Below, in pieces: positions 10,966-22,519 of a stretch of 64,000 bases of DNA. Below the pieces are notes generated by a model, which worked only from the letters and a program-made list of their open reading frames with translations, did not search any database and was not told the DNA's origin. A program made the position numbers and the translations under genes. Within the stretch, counting starts at the first letter, position 1, and the number at the start of each line of letters is the position of its first letter. The DNA comes from Aurifilum marmelostoma (taxonomy: Eukaryota; Ascomycota; Sordariomycetes; Diaporthales; Cryphonectriaceae): positions 372,001 through 436,000 of the forward strand of contig JAMXSV010000001.1 of the NCBI GenBank assembly GCA_027559495.1, given 5' to 3'.

Positions 10966-13304
10966 CGTGATTCACCTGGCAAGCCTGAGCCGACCCGATA
11001 ACAGTTGGAGAGTCTCTCTCGAGAAAGCCGCGAGGAGCAGCTGGCAAGACCAAACAAGGAATGTGTTGGCCGAAGACAGTCCCTGAGCCTCCTGAGGTGA
11101 AACGTCTTCCAAGATCCCGCCCAGGAGACAAAGCAAGGCCGAGGGTAAAGCCGACGTGAAGAAGCCGGCAGTGGTGGACTCTTCAGTTCTGGAGCGAAGA
11201 GGTCACCATCGGGGGAGGCAGGCAATCCGCAGGCTCCTCAAGATGGACGTCCCTGGAACTCTGGGAAAGCCCAAAGCTGTACAGGCGACAGCCAGACGAG
11301 GAAGAGGAGGGGGCCGCGGTACAGTGGCCCAGGGTCGGGTAGGGCCAGGTCAGGCCGGCTGAGCTCGAGTCTTGATGAGGTGAGGCGAGGGAGGGAGGAC
11401 AACAAGCGCAAGTCTAATGGCAGGCGAGTGCCAATGATATATGATGGTCGCTGGGGGAAGAATCAGACGCAGATGAAGCGGTGGTAGATTGGGTCGTAGA
11501 AGCGGTTAGGAGTCGCGCAGCGTAGATTGCCGCCGTTGAGCCCAATCTAAACGTCTCCAGATCGAAGTGCAAACCAAGGCGAGGCCAGTCGATAGCAGGA
11601 GATGCAATGCGAGGCAGAGCAGGGCGCGCGGGTAGAACAGACTGTGGTGGTCCGACAGCAGTGTGCCGTGGCTGCGCGCGATGTCGTTCTTCCCTTGTGA
11701 GAGGGACGAAGATGGAAGACGGGCGATGGATGGATTGGTCTGGTCCCTACTTGAGGAGGAGTATTTGGCTCGGGTCCGGTCCAAGGGTCGGGTGTAGTCA
11801 GGGGCTGTTTCGCCTTCCTCTTGGGCCACAATACACAGACCCAAGACGCAGGGGTCAGAGGAGCAGAGAGGTAGGACGAGATGAGACAAGGCGGTGACTG
11901 CGCAGCAGCGGGCGGGGTGGTTTAGGGAGGTGCTGCGATCGCCGCTGCAGATGACCAGCCCGAGGTGTCTGGGGGGGGCCTTGGTGCTGGTGGTGCTGCT
12001 GCAAGCTAGTAGTGGCGTTAGTACAGTACTACTGTGCTGATGGATGCTGGTAGGTGCTGCTTGCTGCTGGTCTTGGTGCTGGTGCTAGTCAGTGGTCAGC
12101 GTCGGTGGAGTTGTTGTTGTCGTCGTTGTTGACAGCAGATGCTTCAGCACTCAATGCAAGGCGAGCTTGGAATTGTACAAAAGAAAAGAAGAAAGGAAGA
12201 AAACAGACAGGATAAAACAATCAAGGTGCAGTTTGAGATGCCCTTTATTCTCTTGGAGAGCTGGTTGACTGCAGGAAGACGACAGGTGAGGTGTCTTGTC
12301 TGTCGTGGATTAGGGAGGGGGTGTGAGCAGTGTCCTGCGGCAAGAGACCCAGATTAAGGTGAAATAGGTGCTGTGGTTAGGCTCTCAGTGTGGAGATCTG
12401 GAGGGGGCACGAGAAAACGGGAGGCCCCATTGATAGCGTATCGAGGCTCTCTGGCTTGGTGGGCAGCTTGGCAGGGGTGGGCCGGCTGGCGGGTGTCGGT
12501 AGGGAATGGAACATGAATGGCACCTCTGCGCAGGACGGCCTTGTCGAGATCAGCAGAAACTGCCCGCAAACCTCTCGGTGTATAATTTATTAGCTTCTGC
12601 CGGACCCTCAGATCGGCGCTAGATACCTAGACCCCGTCAACGAACCAATCCTCCTCCCCCTCCCCACACTGTTGACCCAATCTCCCTGGTGAGCGACCCG
12701 GATTTGACCGTCAACAGGACTTTAGCTAAACTTTGGATAGTCTGCGCGTCGATAAGATCATAGCCTCGGACCTCGAGTACATACAGCACCTGCCTGTAGC
12801 TAGGCTTTGACCCCAGTTGAGACGACATCGCAGCCGTACGGCTTCCGAGCCTTGGCTGGGAAACTGGTCCGGCTTCGTCTCGTAGCCTGCCCACCGTCCT
12901 CACCCCGCTGGCGTAAACATATGACCGTTTACAAAAGGTCTTGACGGGACCATCAGAAACGCCGTCACAATGACCGTCATAAAGACCGTCGCGACTACCA
13001 CACGCGCCTTCCTCGATATCATCAAGCCTGGGTAGCATGCCCCCCCTCCCCGGGACAGCTTCCCTACGGAGGCGTCGACGAACCCCGCAGCAGGCACATA
13101 AAGATTTGGCTTCTTCAGTTCTGTTTTCCTGCGCACTACTTGGTAACTCGCCGCGTGACCTACATATGACCGCACTATTCAGCTGTGCCCCTTTGTCTGG
13201 CGGTGTTCCCCCATCTCCACGAGATCTGCTTACAACTTGTATCAATCCTCATCTCCTGTGCGGCCATAAGCCATCATCACCGTCTACACGACCATTGTGT
13301 CACT
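10966..13304. other. Divergent region between CLA4 and the WPTLVIE gene
   Basis: Presumed CLA4 promoter and leader plus the promoter of the rightward gene. It has GCT/GGT-type trinucleotide stretches (about 11975-12130) and several GACCGTC/GACCGTT words (12703, 12919, 12971 and 12981 approximately). Open frames here, such as 12637-13245 on the minus strand, look non-coding. Confidence 0.5.
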
Positions 13305-14385
13305 ATGGCGACGACAGACCCTCAATATCTGCCGCGCCTACAGTTACCCTCACCGACCTCGGCATCGGCGTCAGCATCAACATCACCGTCACAAGCTGGA
13401 ACAAGTCCCAGCACGCCACCCTTCCCTGACGTGATGGATCCGCGAGGTGCATCCCCAAGTCGTCGTGAACAGTCGGATATCCATATTCCCTTCACCACTC
13501 CAGACTCCCTGTTCAGGGACATGGATCGCATTCAAGGAGATATTGTTGTAGTGACGAGTATGTTGATAACCCAAAGGATCATGTGAGGCTTTACTGATTC
13601 AGGTATTAGATGTATCTTTTCAGGCCTACGAGCAACTCAAGAAGGCAAGACGAAAATTACGATTTCGCCGTTACTATGCGGACCAAGAGATCCTGATCGT
13701 CGTCATTCCAACAAGGTCACATGAAGCCCTCCATGCGAATCTCTACATCGCCTGTCGTGATGAGATCCAGGCGATGGGTCTGGCGGGGTCTTGGGACGAG
13801 ACAGCAAGTTCGACATTCTCCCGAGAAGACGACCACCCTGATGATGGAGAAGGAGAGAGCGATTCATCAGGCGGTCCAAGGACTCCGGCCGGCGAATCTT
13901 GTGATTGGCCAACGCTAGTCATTGAGGGAGGAGTGTCTCAGACGCTATCGCAACTAAGACGAGATATGGAGTGGTGGTTTGAGGCTTCCAAACACCAAGT
14001 CAAGATCGTACTCCTCGCGAAGCTCGACCGCGATCGTCAGGAAATCCGCATCGAGAGATACGAGGAAGACGCGCGCGGAGAAGATCGACCGGGGGCAACG
14101 AGGACCCGAGCCTCGGCAGCGCGAGAACTATCGCCACAACTGCGACAGGTCATCACGATCAATCGTGAAGCCGGAACGCCCCCCACCTACGAGGTCACTA
14201 GAAATGCCTTGGTCTTGAGCTTTCGGCTGCTTTTCTTGCGAGAACCAGGTCCTCAGGAGAGCGACATCGTGCTGGACATTCCGCAGCTACAGGATTATGC
14301 AAGCAGAGTCTGGCTTGCGTGTGAAGCCCAACAACGAGCTCGACAGCGAGCTCAGCAACGTGCACTACGACATCAACAAGGATAA
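13305..14385 (+). CDS. Uncharacterised fungal family protein with WPTLVIE motif
   Basis: Two exons, 13305-13557 and 13610-14385, joined across a 52-nt intron (GTATGT, CTGAT branch, ATTAG), give 342 residues. The junction yields VVVTNVSFQAYEQLKKARRK. The start is MATTDPQYLPRL. An N-terminal Ser/Pro-rich part precedes the block AYEQLKKARRKLRFRRYYAD, then LIVVIPTRSHEALH, then WPTLVIEGG at residue 184 and QVKIVLLAKLD near 216. A basic, Gln-rich C-terminus ends the protein. I recognise this arrangement from multicopy hypothetical proteins of Sordariomycetes, without known function. The order strand-E, PTLVIE, WW, KIVLL, IRIERYEE resembles Uma2/PD-(D/E)XK-type folds, but the canonical PD Asp and the Lys are not obvious, so catalysis is not claimed. 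No transposon ends were found. Confidence 0.75.
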
Positions 14386-14780
14386 ACGCATGTCGAGGGC
14401 ACGAGGGGCGTTAAGTTTGGAGGCGCTGATACATAGTTCGAAAGAGAGAATTGTTTTATTGCCCGAGATTTTATCCTTTCTACTCAATCGAAGAGTAATA
14501 CCACAGGCAACCTAATACCGGGGAGACCCAGTGAATCCCCCGAGAACGCCGTAGAAGTCCTCTATATAATAAAGAGGGAAAAAAATAATAGAAATGAAAA
14601 GCCTTGACCTGTCCGTTCCTGATTTCCTAGATTCCCATTCCAATATGGGATTGACCCATCCCCAAAAACCCTGTGCTCGTCCATGAAGGTTACAACAACG
14701 ACGACGACGACAACAACAACAACAACAACAAAAGCAAGAAGCGCCAAGGCATCTGTTGGCCCCCGCCCCCCCCTCTTCTC
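14386..14780. other. Convergent intergenic region
   Basis: Presumed 3' UTRs of the WPTLVIE gene and the dehydratase. An ACA/ACG repeat (about 14693-14734) and a C7 run are the only structure seen. Confidence 0.6.
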
Positions 14781-15916
14781 TCAAGAGACCTGGTGAAAGG
14801 TGGTGCCGTTGGACCCGTTGAGGTCGCTGACCTTGCGCTTCTTGGGCTGCGGCAGGTCGGTGACGGGTTCCTTGTCGGAGATGACGTCGGTGCCGGAGAC
14901 GACGGGGAAGGGGGACAGGACCTTTGAGATGTCGCCCCACCAGTCCTCGCCGAAGCGGCGGTACCAGTCGACGGTGATGCGCAGGCCGTCGGCGAAGGAG
15001 GTCTTCTGGTCCCAGCCGAGCTGGCGCAGCTTGGTGCCGTCGACGGCGTAGCGGTGGTCGTTGAAGGGGCGGTCGTGGGTGTACTTGACCCACTTCTGGA
15101 GCTCGTCCTGGGTGCCGCAGGGGGATGCCCATCTCCTCGAGCAGCCTGCTGCACAGGGTCAGGTTGGAGATCTCGTCGTAGGAGCCGACGTTGTAGACCT
15201 GGCCCAGCTGGCCCCTGTGCAGGATGGTGTCGAAGGCGTCGGCGGCGTCGCCGGCAAACAGGTAGCGGCGGGTGGGGCTGCCGTCGCCGTGCAGGACGAC
15301 GGGCTGGCCGCGGTTCAGCAGGCAGCTGAACTTGGGGATGATCTTCTCGGGGTACTGGTGGGGCCCGTAGACGTTGTTGCTCCGCACGATGATGACGGGC
15401 AGCTTGAAGCTCTTCTGGTACGAGTGCACGAGCATCTCGGCGGCGGCCTTGGAGGCGGCGTAGGGGTTGGTCGGGGCCAGGATGCTGGTCTCGAGCAGGT
15501 CGTCGTCGTCGTCCTTGACCTCGCCGTAGACCTCGTCGGTCGAGACGTGGATGAAGCGCTTGATGCCCACCTTCTTGGCGCTCTCGAGCAGCACGTGCGT
15601 GCCGTAGACGTTGGTGTGGGTGAAGCCGTACGAGTTGCCAAAGCTCAGGTCCACGTGCGACTGCGCGGCAAAGTGGAAGACGGTGTCGATGTTGTGCCGC
15701 TCCAGGCAGCCCACCACCTCGTCCGGGTTGGTGATGTCGCCCTGGTAGAAGGTGAAGTTGCGCTTGTCGTTGAGCATGCGCGTGTTGTTGAGCGACGAGC
15801 AGTAGTCCAGCTTGTCGAACGAGACGATGTTGTACGCGTGCGGATACGTCAGCGTCAGGTGACGGACGAGCCAGCAGGCACTTTGATGAATGAATTGTCA
15901 GCGCATGATGCCCCCC

Positions 15917-15959
<43 letters not shown>

Positions 15960-16342
15960 AAAAGTTGGGTTTGGGGGATGAATTGGAGTTGCACGGGCGA
16001 GCCACAGCCACTTACATGAAGCCAGCTCCTCCGGTGATCATGATATTCTTCACATCCGGGAGAGGCTCAAACTTGGTGCTCCCCGTCAGGACAGGCGCCG
16101 CCTTCCAGACGCCATAATCTTCAAAGAAGCTAGGCCGTCGGCCATTAGTGCCTGGCAAGAGTTTCACTGAGCGTCAGCATAATGTGCTCTCCCGGGCTTT
16201 TTTTCTTCTTTTTTTCTTAGTGTTGGCGGCATCATCATCATCATCATCGGACTGGAAGGAGGGTGGCCCACAAACCATTCAAGCCATTAGAGTTGCCATT
16301 GGCGCCGATTCTAGGGCGGGTGCCATTTGATGAGGTCGCCAT
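14781..16342 (-). CDS. NDP-glucose 4,6-dehydratase (RmlB-like; UDP-glucose form likely), frame break
   Basis: Three exons, 16342-16276, 16166-16016 and 15880-14781, code for about 438 residues once one base is ignored. The start is MATSSNGTRPRIG. A short-chain dehydrogenase fold is clear: NAD site ITGGAGFI near residue 60, FHFAAQSHVD, catalytic STDEVYGE near 184, YAASK near 211 and RSNNVYGP. This enzyme makes the NDP-4-keto-6-deoxyglucose intermediate of rhamnose synthesis; fungi generally use UDP-glucose (family knowledge). At the G5 run 15120-15124 one extra base breaks the frame after LLEEMGIP. Beyond it the correct frame reads CGTQDELQKWVKYTHDRPF, then DWYRRFGEDWWGD, and ends at TGA 14783-14781. 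The tail carries PKKRKV at about residues 418-423, identical to a classical monopartite nuclear localisation signal. Intron 2 holds a long GT repeat. Confidence 0.9.
15920..15958. repeat. (GT)n microsatellite in dehydratase intron 2
   Basis: About 19 uninterrupted GT units lie inside the 135-nt intron 15881-16015. The tract lies between the donor and acceptor sites and probably varies in length between strains. Confidence 0.95.
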
Positions 16343-19300
16343 GATTTCTGATTATCAATTGAAAATAGATGGGAACAAGAAAGTAGAGAAAAGAGAAGAA
16401 AGATGGAGAGACAGAGGAGGGAGGGAAAGAAGAGAGAAAGTGCGTGTGCGTGCTCGTGTGTTTGTGTGCGAAGAGAGAAGCAGACTACTCCCTGGCGAGG
16501 CGTCGTTGGAGCGGGGGCAGAGGCACTCAATCAAGTATGAGCTGGTGAGACTAGATCCAGAGCAGAACAGCTCAGCTCGCGGACCTGATTCACAATGTGA
16601 ATATAATATATAAGAAGTCAAGAGGAAAAGAGAAGAGGAAGGAGGAGGGGGGGAGGGGAGCGTGGGGGAGGAAAAGAAGGGCCCTCGTCGGTGGTCTGCT
16701 TGTCCTCTCTCCCTGAGCTGAAGGGTTATCAACGCCTGATTGGGATTGGTGTGTTGACCTTGTCTCTGAAATTCACCCGCAAGGGAGACAGACACAACAC
16801 ACTTAGACACACACAAGCGAGCGAGAGTGAGTGAGTGAGAGAAAGAAAGAGAGAGAGAGAGAGAGACTTTATCGATTCCAATCAAGTCAATCCAGCAGCA
16901 GCGGGGGGGACTCTTCTGGTCCGGGCAGACGGGCAGTAGGAAGAGGCAAAAGCTTCGAGGCCCCGTGCCAGCAAGGGAGGCTGCAACAACAGGTGGGTAT
17001 AGATAATTTATGAACTGGGCTGAAAACTAGACTCCCCTCTGCTCTCTTTTTTTTTCTTTTCCTTTTTTCTTTATGTACTATGTACCGTATACTGTACGGT
17101 TGGGTTGGCAGAGGGCGAGAACACGCTGGCATGGGCCGTGTCTCGAAAGGGTAGACTCGACAGAGGGGTCCGGGGAAGTCTAGAGAAGGGCCTGCGCGGG
17201 CTTTTTTAGCTGCAAAATTGGTTCCAGCTTTTCTAGCACTACAGTACTACAAGTATGGCTGAGCACGCCTGAGTAGCACTATGCACACGCTATGGCAAGC
17301 TTGCACTATGGCAAGAATCTCCCGCCTGCTACAGGGAACCCCCCTCCCTTCCCTTCTGAAAGTGGAGCCCTACAGAGGCCCAGGTTGCTGCCCCTGCCCT
17401 GCCCTGCTCAGGCCATCAAGGCCATGTACTGGTACTTTCTAGCCTTTTTTCTTCTTTCCCCCCCAACCCGGGAGCAGCACCGCCAGCGCGCAGTGCAAGT
17501 GAGAGAGGCGCGATCCCTGATCGATACGAAGATGGCGCGAGGAAACTGAGTAAGTAGTGCTCAATGTACCTCGAGACAATGCAGGGCCACTATTCTGTCA
17601 ATCTTGCAGGCGCGAGTGGGCGGGCTCTTGATCGAAGGGGGGCACGGGCTTCCTGTGGCAGAGCTCAGCTCAGCCCACAGCTCAGCTCGCTCACCTGCCA
17701 CGGGCTGGCACACGCAGTGCACGCAGCTATTCCCAGTGCCTCATCGAGGTTCTGGACCAACGCCACATGGTATGAACAGACCAGCCTTCAGAAAGGGCCG
17801 CCCCGCCGTACTATCAGGTAAAGATCCTAGGAGCGAGAAGAGGAAAAAGAAATAAAAAAAGAATTAGTTGACAGCTGAGGGAGACAAGAGTAGAAGATCA
17901 CACATCTCGACATCATCAGCCGGCCCCCCGCGCGCGCGGCCCACATCCCTTTCATCGCCACGCCCACTTCAATCATCTACTGTTCAAGTCAGAGATGCAA
18001 GGGACAGACAGGCGAGACATCCCACACGGCTCGGCCTGTCAGCCCAGTCTTTTTGTTTTGCCAGACAGCTTGTCACTGTCAGACTCCCGAATTTGCCTAT
18101 TGCATTTGCATATTTTCTCCGAAGGCGTCCATCCCTCCCCCCCCCCCTTCGTCAAAAAATGACGAGGGTCAACGCAAGCAAAACGGCGTCCGAACAAATA
18201 TTCCCTGGAACGTGCAGATCACAGGCACGTTCTCTCAAGTTCTCTCCAGTCACGGTGAATAATTTTGAAACGTGCCGAAGGGGACAAGGGGTCCAGAGAT
18301 GTTCCAACCCCTGTCCATTTTTGACCCAATTGACGCAACCACCACATTCATGCAGTACAGTACGCGGCAAAGCGAGAACGAAGGACAAAAGAAGAAGAAA
18401 AAAAAGATAGTACTATGCCGTCAGCGAGTCAACGGCCTAGACAAGACTTGTTTCTGTTTCTTTTTTTTTTTTTTGGGGGGGGGTCTCTTGTCATCAAAGC
18501 CCGTGTCGCACCAGGGGAAAAACACATCAAAAAAGAGAGACACAGAGAGCAAGAAGGCAATCACGCGTCGACAGCACCAATTAAACCCTCCCTTGGCTCG
18601 CGTACGCCTTGATCTTTCGTTCCTGGCACCCTCGAGACACATGCCATTCATCCTCAACCATTCATAGCCCCAGTTTCAGCCGTCGGGCCCGTCCTAATTG
18701 TGTGCCTGTACCCCGACGTTTTGTCGTCGTCGTTGTTGGTGGCGGCAGCAGAAACGATTTTTTGGTTTTTTGTTTTTTTTTCTTTTTGTTTTCCCTTGGG
18801 TGTTTCGTCGTGTGTGGGCGCGCAGAGAGACACAAAAAAAAGACAAACGACATCTCACCCTTGATATTGCGCAAACATCACTGTGGGCGGTGATATTGGC
18901 TCCGTCAAGCCAGTTCCTGCACGGATCTACGACAGGTGCGTCGTCAACCTACCCCACACACATGACGCACACAGGCTCCTGCAGGGTGCCATCACGGCAC
19001 ACTCGCGGCCGATCGACGTGTGCTGGGGTGGTACTGTGGTATAATTATGTAGTATACTGGGTATCAAAGGGTGACAAGGCGTGTGTGGGGGCCTTTCGGT
19101 GAAGGGGGCCCCTTGATTGTCTGACGATGTTTCGTGGCTCATCCACGGGCATGATGTTTATTATATCAGACCTGATGCTGAAATTCTACTACAGTATTGG
19201 GACCCGAGCAACAGTTGAGAACCAACCTCTCGCCAGGGCACACAAGACGGTACCGCCATAGCTGCAGAGTAGTAGTGCCTGGTCGCGCTGGTGGCTGAGC

Positions 19301-21978
19301 TGGACCTCCTTTGACATGATGACACGACAAGAGACAGCCGGTCCGAGCTCTGTCAGTCCCCCTGCAGGCCAAGCAAAACCCACGTGCCTGGGACTTGATG
19401 CCACATTATTAGATCATAGCAGAGGAGATGGCTGCTGCTGCTGCTGTGCTTGTGTGCCCATGCCACGGCAGATCGATCAGGCACAGGCGCGCCCCACTGG
19501 TCCCAGTGGGTTGCAACCCCATCGCGGCGAAGCCTTCAATGTCAAGTGAAAAGAGAACCCGCTCTTCCCTACCCCCTCCCCCCACCTGCGCCTTTCCTAC
19601 CGAACCGAAGGAGTAAGTGGTACGTATATATTTATATTCCAGGTAGTAGTAATCACCAATATCTAAGCCGCTAGACGGTGCCTGGGATCCCGAAGCGAGA
19701 GAGTAAATGTAAGGTACAGAAAAAGTACGTAATCATATAGGCCAAGACATGCAAGACTGCTGCGGGCCGTTCCACGGGGAACCCCAGCTACCTTTTTTTT
19801 TGTGTGTGTGTTTTCTCTTTGTGTAAACACTATCAATCATCTATATCAAACATGGTTGCATATACACAGTAACATGAACATCTCGAGGCGAGATTGGCAG
19901 CAGGCGAGGTATGCTGTGGCCCCCTGTGGCTGCTTGACACCCTTGAGCGACGACGCACGCGGTGGAACATGGTTCCAGTTCTTGTTCCCTCGAGGACCTT
20001 TAGCCCTCCCTTCCGGGGGGGGTGGCGGTTGAGACCCATTGGCTGGTAAAGACAAGTTGTCCCTCTCCAAGACATTAGATGTGCAAAGAGTGGTTTTGAG
20101 TCAGGCAGGTTGTGGCTGGGCTAGCCCGTGATGGGTGATGGATGGATGACCTGAACACTGGCTGGCAAGGGAGGGATCACGAACAGCACAACCTCAGCTC
20201 GGTCGAAGCCGAGGAGGAGGAGGGGAGAAAAAAAAAAAAAGGGTCCTCGAAAAGAACACGCTCTCGTACAATCGCCAGCTATGCGATTTCTCCTTGACCG
20301 TGCTCGGGAGCGAGCACAGCTGAAGGGTGAGGAAGACCCAGCAAGCAGTGACTAGCAAGGCCTTGCACGGGTGCTCCGGGGCCGCCATCACACGTCCCAG
20401 TGGCTCTAGTCTAGCTCCGAGGGAAAGCTCCGAGGGCGGGAGGGGAGAAGAATGGAGAAAAAAAAGGGGGGGAAAAAAAAAAGGAAGAAGGAAAGGCTTC
20501 AATCCGAGCACGCGAGTCCAGACATCTAGACTTTCGATAGGCTCGAGTTTTGGTCTCTGCCTGCGGGGTCTGGCGTCTCCTTGGCAGCGCTATCTGGACC
20601 CTACCTTGCATGCCCAGGCGCGGCGAGGCTGTGTGTGGCTTTTTTTATTTTTCTTTCTTTCTCTATTCTTCTTTTATTGATCTCCTCTTTTTGTTTACAT
20701 ACTACGAGGGAGTAAAGCTGGGTGGGAATCAAAGTTGAGGACAGGGAGGAGGGAGAGGCAGGCGAGGGGTGGGAAGGGGAACAATGCGCGCCTGCTCGAT
20801 CAGACACGACACATGTTCACCTGGTCGCTAGTTTCAGGCTGAAAATAAAAGAACTGGGCGTCAGACACCATAGTACTGTGACGGCCAATGCTGCTGGTCT
20901 CAGCCTTTCCCTCACTTCCTGCTTTTTCCCGCACCCTCCGTTCCGCAAACAGCAGGGAGAGAAGGAGGGGAAAAAAAGACAGGATGGATCCATCTCAGCA
21001 GCCCATAGTACCAAGACCAACCATAGCACAATAAAAAGTAAGTAGTGAACAGATGGCGGCGGTTCTGGTTTCGTGTATCGGACGAGGCTAGCCTTGTGAG
21101 ACGAGGGTGGTAATGCCCTGTCACGCCTCTACTACTGTCTAGTAGTACCATCTCCGGGCTTCGAGGTCGGTCTCGAGGTATCCAGGTCCCCCTCCAAAAA
21201 GGAAAAGGGGCCCACTGAGGTGGTGTAGTGTGTATAGTCTTGTCCTTCCCCCCACTGCAGGTACCAAAGCACATTTAGCACCAGTGGCACCACGAGCACT
21301 ACTATAGTCAATCTGTCCATCTCCCGCGGGGCAAGGACTAACATGTGCGTCCGTAATCTTTTTTTTTTTTGTTTTTGCCTTCTCTCTTTTGGCTGAGGGA
21401 ACAGAAAGAAGGGGAAAAAAGGAAGAAGGAAAAAAAAAAAGAGACATTTCTCAAGGGAATCGCGTCTGGTCTCGCGCAGGCATGAAAGACAAATTGACAA
21501 TTAACACGAGGGGGAGGGGGTCTGGCAATTAACCGTCTCTCGTCCCAGACATCTCTGTCTCGAGACGTACTATGTACAGCACCATCGACAGCATGTGCCC
21601 AGGATAGACATGTAGTATGTACCGATACACCTGAGCACACCCCCCCCCCCCAACACCCCCTGCTGCCGAGGCGTGTCCAGGGCCCCTTTCCCCTGGAACG
21701 AACGCACACCATCGATACCGGATCGAGTGCCGACCACGTAAATCGTATTGCGCAGTCTGCATGCTATCCCAGCAACTGAGCTTCTCTTCTCAGGTCAAGA
21801 TCGTCGTCATAGCCCGTCCGCGCCTCCTCTCGTCTTCATGCTCGTCTTGTTTCTCCCGTCTGGATCCCCGTCGCCTCTCTCCCTCCTTCTCCGCACTCTC
21901 ACATGTTGAGTCTGTCCGCACATCTTCGGCGACAACAAAGAAACCACCTCGGTGATCACGCCCGTGCACGTACTTGGT

Positions 21979-22021
21979 ATGCATGCATGCATGCATGCAG
22001 CAGCAGCAGCAGCAGCAGCAG
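21979..22021. repeat. Compound repeat (ATGC)5-(CAG)8
   Basis: Five ATGC units, palindromic as GCATGC, run directly into eight CAG units about 500 bp before the transporter start codon. Confidence 0.95.
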
Positions 22022-22497
22022 CCGTCTAGATCATTAGCTTACTTATAGCTCCTCTGGGGAGGGGCCACAATAATTCTGGTCAAGCCACCCCAGGTACTAC
22101 TTGCATTTACTATCCATTCCTCACCACCGCGCTCCCGCCCGCTCTCCCCACCGTTCGCATTTAACTTTTTGGTTTCCGCATTCGGTACGAGTCGATCGCG
22201 CAGGCCACTGTTTCACTCCCGCCCGTCGTGGTCCTCGTCCTCCGCCGCCGCCGACTCCTTCAAGACTTTTGACTTCTTGTCCTCCCTTCTTTCTAAAACA
22301 CGGCATTGCACCGGACCTCTTTTCATCTACTCAATCCTCTGATCTGAATCCTTATTACCTCCTGTCTCCCTCCCCTCTACTACTACTACCACCACCACCA
22401 CCATCATCATCTTGGACGTGCATCGTTCATCCCTCTCGCCGTCTTCCCCAGCTTCACGGCCACTTATATCTTCCAACACCACCTCACATATCTTCCT

Positions 22498-22519
22498 CAG
22501 CAGCAGCAGCAGCAGCAGC
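22498..22519 (+). repeat. CAG array abutting the transporter start codon
   Basis: Seven CAG units plus a C end immediately before ATG 22520, so the array forms the last 22 nt of the 5' leader and sets the start context (GCAGCATG). Confidence 0.9.

Larger units (their letters stand above)
16343..22519. other. 6.2 kb gene-free divergent region
   Basis: No ORF here shows a recognisable protein or a sensible intron pattern. It contains GA/TC-rich runs (16380-16440, 16820-16866), long A, T, C and G tracts, many TAGTACTAC and GTACAGTAC-like words, and two CAG arrays. It must hold the promoters of the flanking dehydratase and transporter genes; a long non-coding RNA cannot be excluded. Confidence 0.5.

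Noticed and set aside
12637..13245. 202-codon minus-strand frame upstream of the WPTLVIE gene
   Set aside because: No family resemblance or codon pattern; lies in a promoter region.
15061..15981. 306-codon plus-strand frame opposite the dehydratase
   Set aside because: Shadow with Val/Gly/Asp-biased content, running through an intron and GT repeat.
16355..16885. 176-codon minus-strand frame
   Set aside because: Product is Ser/Leu/Phe-rich from GA-repeat DNA; simple sequence.
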